Source: CAVWNR01 sp963756525
Lineage (GTDB): Bacteria > Actinomycetota > Actinomycetes > Mycobacteriales > Jatrophihabitantaceae
Direction of reading: 5' to 3'
Length of the DNA stretch: 64,000 nucleotides
Assembly (NCBI GenBank): GCA_963756525.1
Contig: CAVWNR010000006.1
Span: 124,001 to 188,000 of the forward strand
Numbering within the stretch: position 1 is the stretch's first letter; each line of letters opens with the position of its first letter. Below the pieces are notes generated by a model. It made no database searches, was not told where the DNA came from, and was given only the letters and a program-made list of their open reading frames with translations. A program made the translations under genes and the position numbers. Shown piece after piece: positions 1 to 8,475 of this stretch.

Positions 1-1
1 G

Positions 2-3000
2 TCGCTGGTGTCGCGGCTGCGGCGGGCGCTCGGCGGCGGGCATCTGGTGGCGCAGTCGCCGGCCGGCTACCGGCTGGCCGTGCGGCCGGACGACGTCGAC
101 GCGCACCGTTTCGAACGCCTCGCCCGGGCGGGCGCCGCCGCGCTGCGCGGCGGTGACCACGACCGCGCCGCCGGGCTGCTCCGTGAGGCGCTCGCACTCT
201 GGCGCGGCCCCGCGCTGGCCGATGCGGACGGAGCACCGTTCGCGGTGGCCACCGAGATCCGGCTCGCCGAGCTGCGGCTGGTCGCGACGATCGACCGCAT
301 CGAGGCCGACACCGCGATGGGTCGGGCGAACGAGGTCGTGGCCGAGCTCGAGGCGCTGGCCGAGGAGCATCCGCTCAACGAGCGGCTGACCGCGCAGCTG
401 TTGGCGACCCTGTGCGCCGCAGGGCGGCCGGCCGACGCCCTTACGGCGTACGAGCGGCTGCGCACCAGGCTCGCTGACGAGCTCGGCGCCGACCCGTCCG
501 CCGAGCTGCAGGCCCGGCACCTGGCCGTGCTGCGCGGCGAGGTAGGGCCGGTGCCACTACCGTCGCAGGCGCCGACGCGACGTACCAACCTGCCCGCGCA
601 GCTCACCAGCTTCGTCGGCCGCGACGACGATGTGGCCCGCATCGCGAAGGTGCTCGGCGAGTCGCGGCTGGCCACGCTGGTCGGCCCGGGCGGCGCCGGC
701 AAGACCCGGCTGGCGAGCGAGGCGGTGGCCGGGCTGGTCGACGCCATGCCGGACGGCATCTGGTTCGTCGCGCTGGCGTCGGTCGCCGACGCCGCGGACG
801 TGCCGCAGACCGTGCTGAGCTCGCTCGGCCTGCGCGAGGCGTACCTGCTCGACCGGACGGAGCGGATCACGCCCCGCGACGCGCTGGGCCGGCTGCTGGA
901 GAGCCTGCCGGGCAAAGAGCTGCTCCTCGTCCTGGACAACTGCGAGCACCTGATCGAGGCCTGCGCTCAGCTCGCCGGCCAGTTGCTCGCCGCCTGCCCG
1001 GACCTGCGCATCCTCGCCACCAGCCGGGAGCCGCTCGGCATCACCGGCGAGTCGCTCATCGCGGTCCCGCCGCTCGGCCAGCCGGTGCCCGGCGCCGATC
1101 CGGCCCAGGCGCTGCAGTACCCGGCGGTGCGGCTGTTCGCCGACCGGGCGGCTGCGGTGCGTCCCGACTTCGCGGTGGACCAGGCGAGCGTCGCGTCGGT
1201 GGTCGAGATCGTCCGCCGGCTGGACGGGCTGCCGCTGGCCATCGAACTCGCCGCGGCCCGGCTGCGGTCGCTGCCGGTGCACGAGATCGCCGCGCGCCTG
1301 TCGGACCGGTTCCGGCTGCTCACCGGAGGCAGTCGCACCGCCCTGCCGCGGCACCGCACGCTGCGTGCCGTCGTCGACTGGAGCTGGGAGCTGCTCACCC
1401 CCGCCGAGCGGCTGCTCGCCGAGCGGCTCGCCGTCTTTCCGGCCGGGGTAAGTGTCGCCAGCGCCGAGGCGATCTGCGCCGACGGCGCGCTGCCCGCGGA
1501 AGAGGTGCTCGACACGCTCAGTTCCCTGGTCGACAAGTCGCTGCTGCAGGAAGCCGGCGATGGCCGCTACCGGATGCTCGAGACGATCCGCGAGTACGGC
1601 GTCGAGCGGCTGGCCGAGTGCGGCGAGCTGGCGGGCGTGCGCCAGGCGCACGCGGGGTACTTCGCCGACCTGGTGCAGCAGGCGGAGCCGCACCTGCGCC
1701 GCGCCGACCAGCTGATCTGGATCAAGTTGCTCGGCGTGGAGCGCGACAACGTCCTGGCTGCGTTGCGCTTCTTCGCCGATACCGGGCAGGCACAGCCGAC
1801 GCTCGAGCTCGCGGTTCGGATGGGCTGGTACTTCCTGATCAAGGGGTTGGACTCCGAGGCGCGGCCGTGGATGGAGATTGCCGCCGGCATGCCCGGCGAG
1901 GTCGACCCGGACCTGCGGCTGCTCGCCGAGTGCCTGCTGATCATCACAGCGACGGCCGGCGGCACGGCCGGCGCCGAGGAGGTCGAGGCCGGCGTACAAC
2001 AAATGGCAGACTTTCTCGAACGCCTCGAGCGCGCGGACGTCCGCCGCTACCCGCTGCTCGCCCTGATGGGCGTGGTGATCGCCTTCTTCGGCGACTCGAC
2101 AGTCGACGGCGGACAACTGGCCGACCGGGCGCTCGCCACCGGCGACCCGTGGGTGGCGGCCAGCGTGCGGATGTTCCTCGCCAATCTCGCCGAGAACGAT
2201 GGCGACGTGGCAGGGATGCGCGCCGCCGCCGAGGCCGCGCACGCCGAGTTCGTGAAACTGGGCGAGCGCTGGGGCCTGGCCAGCTGCCTGCAGCTGCTCG
2301 GCCAGCTGGAGACGCTCGACGGCAACCTCGACGCCGCCCTCGCCGACTATCTGGAGGCACTGCGGCTGATCGGCGAGATCGGCGCCCGGGAAGACGAGGC
2401 GTGGCTGCACGTTCGGGTCGGCGACCTGCACGTCCGTCGTGGCGACCTGGCCGCCGCCGAGGCCAGCGTGCGCCGGGCCCGGGTGGTGAGCGAGGCGACC
2501 GGGTCGGCGCGCGAGGTGGCGTTCAGCGGCATCATGCTGGCCGAGATCGCCCGGCTGACCGGCGACCTGGCCGAGGCCCGGCGACTGCGCGACGAGGCGC
2601 TGGCCCGGATGGCGGCCCTTCCCCCGGCGCATCCGCTGGCGAGCCACGGCCTGGCGATGACCCTGGCCGCGGCGGCGAAGCTGGACCTGGCCGACGGTGC
2701 CGTGGCCGACGCGCGAGAGCGGCTCGCCGACGCATACCGAACGGCGCTGCGCACCAAGGACATGCCGGTGGTCGCCGGGGTCGGCGTCGTCGTCGCGCAA
2801 CTGGCGTGGGCGCAGCGACGCCCGATCGACGGCGCCGAGGTGCTCGGGGCTGCCGCGCAGCTGCGCGGCAGCCCCGATCCGACGCACCCCGACATCCGCC
2901 GGCTCACCGGCGAGCTGCGCGCGGCGCTGGGTGAGGCCGCGTTCGACGCGGCCTACGCCCGGGGCCGCGCGCTCGACCGCGAGGCGGCGATGGCTCGGCT

Positions 3001-3010
3001 TTCCCCCTGA
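2..3010 (+). CDS. AfsR/SARP-family transcriptional regulator with NB-ARC-like ATPase (5' partial)
   Basis: Seen: the reading frame is open to the left edge, so the N-terminus is missing. Counting from the GTG at 8, residues 1-175 match a bacterial transcriptional activation domain (BTAD). A Walker A GPGGAGKT lies at about 226-233 and a Walker B-like LLLVLDNCEH near 306, followed by an ARC-like segment and about 500 residues of helical TPR-like sequence. Known: AfsR/SARP-type proteins put an OmpR-like winged helix before the BTAD and activate secondary-metabolism or transporter genes in response to nucleotide state. Inference: the missing piece is the winged helix. The nearest candidate target is the convergent exporter downstream, but nothing in the sequence proves control. 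A palindrome directly follows the stop codon. Confidence 0.88.
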   Translation, partial: SLVSRLRRALGGGHLVAQSPAGYRLAVRPDDVDAHRFERLARAGAAALRGGDHDRAAGLLREALALWRGPALADADGAPFAVATEIRLAELRLVATIDRIEADTAMGRANEVVAELEALAEEHPLNERLTAQLLATLCAAGRPADALTAYERLRTRLADELGADPSAELQARHLAVLRGEVGPVPLPSQAPTRRTNLPAQLTSFVGRDDDVARIAKVLGESRLATLVGPGGAGKTRLASEAVAGLVDAMPDGIWFVALASVADAADVPQTVLSSLGLREAYLLDRTERITPRDALGRLLESLPGKELLLVLDNCEHLIEACAQLAGQLLAACPDLRILATSREPLGITGESLIAVPPLGQPVPGADPAQALQYPAVRLFADRAAAVRPDFAVDQASVASVVEIVRRLDGLPLAIELAAARLRSLPVHEIAARLSDRFRLLTGGSRTALPRHRTLRAVVDWSWELLTPAERLLAERLAVFPAGVSVASAEAICADGALPAEEVLDTLSSLVDKSLLQEAGDGRYRMLETIREYGVERLAECGELAGVRQAHAGYFADLVQQAEPHLRRADQLIWIKLLGVERDNVLAALRFFADTGQAQPTLELAVRMGWYFLIKGLDSEARPWMEIAAGMPGEVDPDLRLLAECLLIITATAGGTAGAEEVEAGVQQMADFLERLERADVRRYPLLALMGVVIAFFGDSTVDGGQLADRALATGDPWVAASVRMFLANLAENDGDVAGMRAAAEAAHAEFVKLGERWGLASCLQLLGQLETLDGNLDAALADYLEALRLIGEIGAREDEAWLHVRVGDLHVRRGDLAAAEASVRRARVVSEATGSAREVAFSGIMLAEIARLTGDLAEARRLRDEALARMAALPPAHPLASHGLAMTLAAAAKLDLADGAVADARERLADAYRTALRTKDMPVVAGVGVVVAQLAWAQRRPIDGAEVLGAAAQLRGSPDPTHPDIRRLTGELRAALGEAAFDAAYARGRALDREAAMARLSP

Positions 3011-3015
3011 CACAC

Positions 3016-3063
3016 CCGATCGTGCAACTTCCCGGGTAACGCGGCAGGAAGTCGCACGATCGG
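3016..3063. terminator. Family B palindrome between convergent genes
   Basis: Two 17-bp arms (3016-3032 and 3047-3063) pair with one mismatch around a 14-nt GC-rich loop. The arm contains CGATCGTGCAACTTCC. The element fills the gap between two converging stop codons, so it is probably a bidirectional terminator. The same core recurs at 63907-63955. Confidence 0.7.
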
Positions 3064-3069
3064 AGAATT

Positions 3070-3894
3070 TCAGGTGCGGCGACGGTAGGCGCGCAGCGCG
3101 AGCGGGACGAACACCGTGAGCAGGACGGCCATCCAGAGCAGCGTCCAGCCGACGTGCGACGCGGTCGGCCCGCCGACCATCAGCCCGCGCACGGCAGCGG
3201 CGAGCTGGCTCATCGGGTTGACGTTCGCGAACGCCTGCAGCCAGCCGGGCATCGTGCTCGTCGAGACGTAGACGTTGCTGCCGAACGCCAGCGGGAAGAT
3301 CAGCAGAAACATGATCCCCTGGACCGACCCGGCGGTGCGCGCCTTCATCCCGACGAACACCGAGATCCAGCAGAATGCCAGGGCGAACCCGATCGAGAGG
3401 CCGATCGCAGCCAGGGCGGCAGCTGCATTCGTCTCCACCCGGAACCCGAGGATGAAGCCGAACCCGACGTAGATCACGCAGAGAATCAGGTAGCGGAAGA
3501 AGTCCGCCAGCACCGCACCGACCAGGGGGGCCGACCGGGCGATCGGCAGCGACCGGAACCGGTCGAAGATGCCCTTCTCGATATCGGCGTTGAGGTTCTG
3601 GCCGAGCGCGACGCTACCCATCGCGATGCCTTGCGCGAGCAGGCCGGGTAGCAGGAACTGCAGGTAGTCGTGCCGCGATCCGCCGCCGAGCGCGCCGCCG
3701 AACACGTACACGAAAAGCAGCAGGAAGATGATCGGCTGGACCGTGACGTCGATCAGCTGCTCCGGCGTGCGCCAGGTCTTGATCAGGCTGCGCCGGGCCA
3801 GCGCGATGCTGTGCCGCAGCGACGGCCAGCGCCGGGTCGGCGCGCTGCTGTGTTGGGTCGGCGGTGCCGTCGGTGCCTCCAGAACGGTGGTCAT
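3070..3894 (-). CDS. ABC-2 type exporter permease (DrrB-like)
   Basis: A 274-residue membrane protein of the ABC-2/DrrB family. It has a hydrophilic N-terminus of about 50 residues, then six predicted membrane segments, beginning with one containing IIFLLLFVYVFGG. The intracellular segment GIFDRFRSLPIARSAP is the typical DrrB coupling region. Its ATG overlaps the TGA of the upstream ATPase gene (ATGA), so the two are translationally coupled. Such pairs export hydrophobic drugs, lipids or secondary metabolites across the cytoplasmic membrane. The substrate cannot be read from sequence. Confidence 0.9.
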   Translation of the reverse strand: MTTVLEAPTAPPTQHSSAPTRRWPSLRHSIALARRSLIKTWRTPEQLIDVTVQPIIFLLLFVYVFGGALGGGSRHDYLQFLLPGLLAQGIAMGSVALGQNLNADIEKGIFDRFRSLPIARSAPLVGAVLADFFRYLILCVIYVGFGFILGFRVETNAAAALAAIGLSIGFALAFCWISVFVGMKARTAGSVQGIMFLLIFPLAFGSNVYVSTSTMPGWLQAFANVNPMSQLAAAVRGLMVGGPTASHVGWTLLWMAVLLTVFVPLALRAYRRRT

Positions 3895-4862
3895 GCTGCG
3901 GCCTGCTCACTCAGATCGGCGGTGCGGTGCCCGGTGAGGGTGAAGAACACCTCGTCCAGGCTGGGCAGGTGCAGGGACACCTCGGTGATCGAGATCCCCG
4001 CGGCGGCGAACCCGGCGAGCGCCGTGTAGAGCGCGGCCTCGCCGTCGACGGGGACGCTGACCCTGCCCTGGGCGAGGCGCTCCGGCTCGCCGCCGGAGAC
4101 GCGGGCCAGGATCGCGGCCGCCTCGCCGACCCGGGACGGGTCGGTCGGGCGGACCTCGATGGTCTGGCCGCCCACGACCTGCTTGAGCCCCTCGGGCGTG
4201 TCGTGGGCGATCAGCGAGCCCTGGTCGATCACCGTGATCTCGTCGGCCAGCGCGTCGGCCTCGTCCAGGTACTGCGTGGTGAGCAGCACCGTCGACCCGT
4301 CGGAGACCAGGCTGCGCACCACGCCCCACATGTCCTCCCGCTTCGCGGGGTCCAGGCCCGTGGTCGGCTCGTCGAGGAAGATCACCGCCGGGCGCCCGAC
4401 GAGCGACGCGGCCAGGTCTAGGCGCCGCCGCATGCCGCCGGAGTAGGTCTTGGCCATCCGGTCGGCCGCGTCGCCGAGGTCGAACCAGCGCAGCAGCTCG
4501 CGGGCGCGGGCCTTCGCCTCGCGGGTCGGCAAGTCGAGCAGCTGACCGATGAGCACGAGATTCTGCGTTCCGGTGAGGTCCTCGTCCACCGAGGCGTACT
4601 GGCCGGTGAGGCCGATGGTCTGGCGCACCTTGCGGGCATCGCGCACCACGTCGTACCCGCCGACGCGCGCACTGCCAGCGTCGGCGCGGATCAGCGTGCT
4701 GAGGATGCGCACCGCGGTGGTCTTGCCCGCGCCGTTCGGCCCGAGCACGCCGAGCACGGTGCCCGGCCGTACCGTCAGGTCGATTCCCTTCAGCGCCGTA
4801 GTGCCAGTAGTGGCGTTACCGAAGCGCTTGGTGAGGCCCTCTGCCTCGATCGCATAGTTCAT
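3891..4862 (-). CDS. ABC exporter ATP-binding protein (DrrA-like)
   Basis: A 323-residue nucleotide-binding subunit of a daunorubicin-resistance type exporter. Walker A GPNGAGKTT, signature YSGGMRRRLDLAAS and Walker B VIFLDEPTTGLD are all present, and a DrrA-type C-terminal domain follows. The frame stays open for another 167 codons upstream, but that extension runs antisense through rph and shows no ABC motifs. I therefore start at the ATG at 4862 (MNYAIEAEGLTKRFG), where the family normally begins. It is coupled by ATGA overlap to the permease. Confidence 0.92.
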   Translation of the reverse strand: MNYAIEAEGLTKRFGNATTGTTALKGIDLTVRPGTVLGVLGPNGAGKTTAVRILSTLIRADAGSARVGGYDVVRDARKVRQTIGLTGQYASVDEDLTGTQNLVLIGQLLDLPTREAKARARELLRWFDLGDAADRMAKTYSGGMRRRLDLAASLVGRPAVIFLDEPTTGLDPAKREDMWGVVRSLVSDGSTVLLTTQYLDEADALADEITVIDQGSLIAHDTPEGLKQVVGGQTIEVRPTDPSRVGEAAAILARVSGGEPERLAQGRVSVPVDGEAALYTALAGFAAAGISITEVSLHLPSLDEVFFTLTGHRTADLSEQAAA

Positions 4863-4906
4863 GCCAGCGATGTTGGGGCCGGCACCTGGCAGGCGGCGCA
4901 CGTGGC

Positions 4907-4936
4907 GCTGGCACGGGCTGGCACGGGCTGGCACCG
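4907..4936. repeat. Three tandem 10-bp repeats in a divergent promoter region
   Basis: Unit GCTGGCACGG is repeated three times (4907, 4917, 4927; the last copy differs at one base) between the ABC ATPase gene and rph. A 10-bp period places each copy on the same DNA face, which suits cooperative protein binding, but no binding protein is known to me. Confidence 0.75.
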
Positions 4937-4955
4937 CGCTGTCAGCCGCCGTCGT

Positions 4956-4961
4956 TACGCT
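4956..4961 (+). promoter_or_regulatory. -10 element for rph (leaderless)
   Basis: TACGCT lies 7 nt before the rph ATG, with no Shine-Dalgarno sequence between. This spacing implies that the transcript begins at or next to the start codon. Confidence 0.5.
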
Positions 4962-4968
4962 CCAACGC

Positions 4969-5691
4969 ATGCCCCGCCCAGACGGCCGCGCGCCCGACCA
5001 GCTTCGCCCGGTGACCATCACCCGGAGCTGGCAGAAGTATGCCGAGGGTTCCGCGCTGATCGAGTTCGGCGAAACGAAGGTGCTCTGCGCGGCGTCGGTG
5101 GTCACCGGCGTGCCCCGCTGGCGCAAGGGCAGCGGGCTGGGCTGGGTCACCGCCGAATACGCGATGCTGCCACGGGCCACGCTCACCCGCAACGACCGCG
5201 AATCGGTCAAGGGACGCATCGGCGGGCGCACGCACGAGATCTCGCGCCTGGTGGGGCGCTCACTGCGCGCCGCCATCGACCTGTCGGCGCTCGGCGAGAA
5301 CTCGATCTCCATCGACTGCGACGTGCTGCAGGCCGACGGCGGCACCCGCACCGCGGCGATCACCGGCGGCTATGTCGCGCTGGTCGACGCGGTGCGGTGG
5401 CTGAGCACGCAGCATGCGCTGGCCCGCCCCGATCCGATCGTCAACTCGGTCTCGGCGGTATCCGTCGGCGTCATCGACGGCGAACCGCGCCTCGACCTGG
5501 CCTACGACGAGGACGTCCGGGCCGAGACCGACATGAACGTCGTGGTCACCGGCGGCGGCGAGTTCGTCGAGGTGCAGGGGACGGCCGAGGGGGCGCCGTT
5601 GCGTCGCCACGAGCTCGACGCGCTGCTCGACCTCGCCGTAGCCGGCTGCGCCCAGCTGGCCAAGCTGCAGTCCGAGGCGCTCAGCGGATGA
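4969..5691 (+). CDS. rph: Ribonuclease PH
   Basis: A 240-residue phosphorolytic 3'-5' exoribonuclease that trims tRNA 3' ends before CCA addition. Seen: SALIEFGETKVLCAASV near the N-terminus, WVTAEYAMLPRAT, GRTHEISRLVGRSLRA, DCDVLQADGGTRTAAITGG and the C-terminal EVQGTAEGAPLRR, all diagnostic of RNase PH and in the usual order. Length is normal for the family. The ATG at 4969 is chosen because homologues begin with an R-P-D-G-R segment and a -10 hexamer lies 7 nt upstream. The stop overlaps the rdgB start (ATGA), giving the common rph-rdgB operon. Confidence 0.97.
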   Translation: MPRPDGRAPDQLRPVTITRSWQKYAEGSALIEFGETKVLCAASVVTGVPRWRKGSGLGWVTAEYAMLPRATLTRNDRESVKGRIGGRTHEISRLVGRSLRAAIDLSALGENSISIDCDVLQADGGTRTAAITGGYVALVDAVRWLSTQHALARPDPIVNSVSAVSVGVIDGEPRLDLAYDEDVRAETDMNVVVTGGGEFVEVQGTAEGAPLRRHELDALLDLAVAGCAQLAKLQSEALSG

Positions 5692-6287
5692 CTCGCCTGC
5701 TTCTGGCGACCCGCAACCGCAAGAAGCTGGCGGAGCTGCGCCGCATCGTCGCCGCACAGCTCGATGTCGAGGTGATCGACCTCGACGAGGTGCCCGGCTA
5801 CGCCGAGGTGCCCGAGTCCGGCGCGACGTTCGCCGACAACGCGCTGCTCAAGGCCCGCGAGGCGGTCGCGCACACCGGGCTGATGAGCGTGGCCGACGAC
5901 TCCGGGCTGGCTGTCGACGCGCTGAACGGCATGCCCGGCGTGCTCTCCGCACGCTGGGCCGGAGCCAGCCGCGACGACGCGGCGAACCTGCGCCTGCTGC
6001 TCGAGCAGGTGGCCGACGTGCCGGACGAGCGCCTAGGGGCGGCGTTCGTCTGCGCGGCCGCGCTCGTGACTCCCGCCGGGGCAGAGACGGTGGTCGAAGG
6101 GCGGATGCCCGGCCGACTGGTGCGCGAGGCCAGGGGCAGCAACGGATTCGGCTACGACCCGATCTTCGTCCCGGACGGCTACGAGCTGACCAGCGCCGAG
6201 CTGCCGAGCGATCAGAAGGACGCGATCAGTCACCGCGGCAAGGCGCTGCGGGCCCTGGTCCCGCACATCGCCGCCCTCGTCGGCTAG
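5688..6287 (+). CDS. rdgB: dITP/XTP pyrophosphatase (RdgB/HAM1)
   Basis: A 199-residue non-canonical purine NTP pyrophosphatase that removes dITP and XTP from the nucleotide pool. The N-terminal ATRNRKKLAELRRI substrate motif, the catalytic-region ADDSGLAVDALNG and the C-terminal SHRGKALRAL are all present. The gene begins inside the rph stop codon (ATGA) and is therefore coupled to it. Its stop lies only 9 bp from the converging atpF stop, leaving no room for an ordinary hairpin terminator between them. Confidence 0.96.
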   Translation: MTRLLLATRNRKKLAELRRIVAAQLDVEVIDLDEVPGYAEVPESGATFADNALLKAREAVAHTGLMSVADDSGLAVDALNGMPGVLSARWAGASRDDAANLRLLLEQVADVPDERLGAAFVCAAALVTPAGAETVVEGRMPGRLVREARGSNGFGYDPIFVPDGYELTSAELPSDQKDAISHRGKALRALVPHIAALVG

Positions 6288-6296
6288 GGACCGGCG

Positions 6297-6863
6297 CTAG
6301 CTCGCCTCCGGGCTGGTCTCCGGGCTCGGCTCCGGCGGCGCGGAGGCGTCCATCTCCAGCTCGGCTAGGAACCGGTCGACGACCCGGCGCTGCGTGGCCT
6401 CGTTCTCGAGCTGCTCGCCGAGCACCCGCGCGGCCAGGTCGATCGCGATCTGGCCGACCTCCTGGCGCAGCTCGGCGAGGACCCGGCGGCGCTCGAACTC
6501 CAGCCGCTCCTCGGCGCGGCGGGTGACTTCCTCGGCCTGACCGCGCGCCTCCTCCTTCGCCGCGTCGATGACTTCCCGGCGCAGCCGCTCGGCCTCCTGC
6601 CGGGTGCGGTTGAGCTCGGCGCGAGCCTCGCGCGCCGCGGTCTTGTACTCCGCCTCGGCCCACTCCAGCCGTTCGCGGGCAGCCCGGACGTCCTCGAACT
6701 GCTTGCGGATCAGGTCTTGGCGCTGGCTCATCGAGCGCTGTACCGGCGGGACCACCCAGCGCCACAGCACCGCAAGGATGATCAGAAAGGCGATGACCTC
6801 GGCGATGAACGTGCCGTTCGGGATCAGGAAGTTCCCGGACGCCAGGGGAACGGTCTTGCTCAT
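6297..6863 (-). CDS. atpF: ATP synthase F0 subunit b
   Basis: A 188-residue b subunit. One N-terminal membrane span (residues about 20-40, FIAEVIAFLIILAVLWRW) is followed by a long charged coiled coil rich in Glu, Arg and Ala, the stator stalk that connects F0 to F1. A Ser/Pro/Glu-rich tail ends the protein. ATG 6863 is preferred over the TTG two codons upstream. It is the last gene of the minus-strand block. The atpH-A-G-D-C genes that normally follow are absent; rdgB converges on it instead. Confidence 0.94.
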   Translation of the reverse strand: MSKTVPLASGNFLIPNGTFIAEVIAFLIILAVLWRWVVPPVQRSMSQRQDLIRKQFEDVRAARERLEWAEAEYKTAAREARAELNRTRQEAERLRREVIDAAKEEARGQAEEVTRRAEERLEFERRRVLAELRQEVGQIAIDLAARVLGEQLENEATQRRVVDRFLAELEMDASAPPEPSPETSPEAS

Positions 6864-6873
6864 GACCAACTAC

Positions 6874-7134
6874 TTACTTGCCGAGGACGAAGACGAAGTA
6901 GCCCATGAAGGCGAGGTTGATGAAGTACATCGCCTCCACGAGGCCGACCGTGATGTAGAAAAGGGTACTCAACCTGCCCTGTGCCTCCGGCTGGCGCGCG
7001 ACGCCGGCGATGTACTGGCTGCCCGCCAAACCGTCACCGATGGCCGCGCCGATCGCGCCGCCGCCGAGGGCCAGTCCGCCACCGACCATTGCCCCGGCGA
7101 GCGTTACGGCGTGTTCGATAGTCGTTGCTGCCAT
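6874..7134 (-). CDS. atpE: ATP synthase F0 subunit c
   Basis: An 86-residue two-helix proteolipid that forms the rotor ring. The glycine-rich first helix (AMVGGGLALGGGAIGAAIG) and the second helix with the proton-carrying carboxylate, Glu in GLVEAMYF, are visible. The start at 7134 (MAATTIEHAV) is chosen because the earlier in-frame start would add 30 residues of non-membrane sequence, and because GGGAGAG lies upstream. It sits between atpB and atpF in standard order. Confidence 0.96.
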   Translation of the reverse strand: MAATTIEHAVTLAGAMVGGGLALGGGAIGAAIGDGLAGSQYIAGVARQPEAQGRLSTLFYITVGLVEAMYFINLAFMGYFVFVLGK

Positions 7135-7207
7135 CGAGTGACTCTCCCTTGGATGCTTGTGGCTTTCCGCTGCTGCGGCGAGGAGGCGGGCGTCGGGTAA
7201 GGCGCCG

Positions 7208-7924
7208 TCAGTGACCCTCCGCACTGACGGCGAAGCTGAAGTACACGATCGTCAACAAGCAGAAGATCAGCGCCTGGATGACGCCGATGAACATGTCGAA
7301 CAGCTTCCACAGCACGGTCGGCAGCCAGAGCACGAACGACGGGAACAAGCCGATCAAGGCGATCATCAGCCCGCCCGCGAACAGGTTGCCGAACAGCCGT
7401 AGCGCGAGCGAGAGCGGCTTGGCGACCTCCTCGATCGCACGGAACGGGATCAGCCATCGCGGGGCTGCCATGAACGACTTGACATAGCCGGTCATCCCGC
7501 GCCGCCGGAACCCCATGACGTGCACCCAGACGATGACCAGCACGGCCATCGCCGCGGTCAGGTTGATGTCCGCGGTCGGCGACGGGAGCTTGTCCATCGT
7601 CGGGATGACCTCGACCCAGTTCGAGATCAGGATGAAGGCAAAAAGGGTGACTGCGAGGGGTACCACGAACGGCGCCGTCCGCAGCCCCATCGACGACTCC
7701 ACCTGCTCCTCGACGTAGCGGACCAGGCCCTCGAAGGCGAGCTGCAGCTTGCCGGGAACCCCGTCGGTGATGGTGAAGCGCATCCACAGCCCGAGCGCGA
7801 TCAGTACCGCGCCGGCGACGACCGTCGACAGCAGGGTGTCGCTGTTGATCGTCAGCCCGAAGACGGTGATCGTCGGGTGCTGGCCGACGTTGATCTCGGC
7901 GGCCAGGACGACGGGCGCGTTCAT
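7208..7924 (-). CDS. atpB: ATP synthase F0 subunit a
   Basis: A 238-residue membrane stator subunit carrying the proton half-channels. The signature KPLSLALRLFGNLFAGG contains the essential arginine that faces the c ring. About five membrane helices are present and the C-terminus is a normal membrane hairpin, so the gene is intact. It starts 10 bp after the upstream membrane gene ends, as in a polycistronic atp operon. Confidence 0.96.
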   Translation of the reverse strand: MNAPVVLAAEINVGQHPTITVFGLTINSDTLLSTVVAGAVLIALGLWMRFTITDGVPGKLQLAFEGLVRYVEEQVESSMGLRTAPFVVPLAVTLFAFILISNWVEVIPTMDKLPSPTADINLTAAMAVLVIVWVHVMGFRRRGMTGYVKSFMAAPRWLIPFRAIEEVAKPLSLALRLFGNLFAGGLMIALIGLFPSFVLWLPTVLWKLFDMFIGVIQALIFCLLTIVYFSFAVSAEGH

Positions 7925-7934
7925 CCGTCCTCGC

Positions 7935-8378
7935 TCATCCCTGGCGCGCCTCGCGCGCGGCGACGCCGAGGGTCGCCACGACGGAGAGCAGCTGGTAGAA
8001 GGCCAGGCCCAGCAGCACGGTCCAGCCGTCGGGGCGCGCCACGACGGCGATCAGCAGCGCGAGGAGCGTGATCGCGCCCAGCCGGCGCATCGACCCGCCG
8101 ATGACCATGCCCTTCGTGGGGCCGCCGGCGGGGCCACCGGGCGGACCACCGGCCGGACCACCGGCGGAGACCAGCCGCGCGGCCGCGCGCTCCGCGAGCA
8201 GCCCGTTGAGCGTGCCAAGGGCAAGTCCGACCGCGATGAAGACACCGATCAGGACGTGCTGCGCGATCGCCGCGATCACGATGGCCAGCGCGCCACAGGC
8301 CGCCGGCAGCACAAGGCTGCGCAGCAGCCGCAGCCGGGACCGGAGGGTCACCGGTGGCGGGGCCGGTGCGCTCGACAT
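7935..8378 (-). CDS. AtpI-like small membrane protein ahead of atpB
   Basis: A 147-residue protein with four predicted membrane helices (two near residues 20-60, two near 100-140) directly upstream of atpB, the usual place of atpI. AtpI proteins help assemble the c ring or import Mg2+. Sequence support for the family is weak and rests mostly on position and topology. Oddity: the central cytoplasmic loop (about residues 73-90) is a Gly-Pro-Ala repeat of the form GGPAGGPPGG, probably an expanded linker. GGAAGGAG precedes the start. Confidence 0.7.
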   Translation of the reverse strand: MSSAPAPPPVTLRSRLRLLRSLVLPAACGALAIVIAAIAQHVLIGVFIAVGLALGTLNGLLAERAAARLVSAGGPAGGPPGGPAGGPTKGMVIGGSMRRLGAITLLALLIAVVARPDGWTVLLGLAFYQLLSVVATLGVAAREARQG

Positions 8379-8475
8379 CGGCGGTCGTTCTCCTTCCGGG
8401 CAAGGTGGAAAGAGCTGACAGTCCCGTCACCGTACCAGCGCCGTCGCCGGGCCGTGCCGGACCCGCGAGTCGCGG

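Noticed and set aside
557..3013. An 818-codon frame antisense to the AfsR-type regulator
   Set aside because: High-GC genes leave long stop-free frames on the other strand. The product shows no domain and the sense frame has clear BTAD and ATPase motifs.
4863..5363. Extension of the DrrA-like ATPase by 167 residues
   Set aside because: The extension is antisense to rph, carries no ABC sequence, and the family starts at the ATG at 4862.
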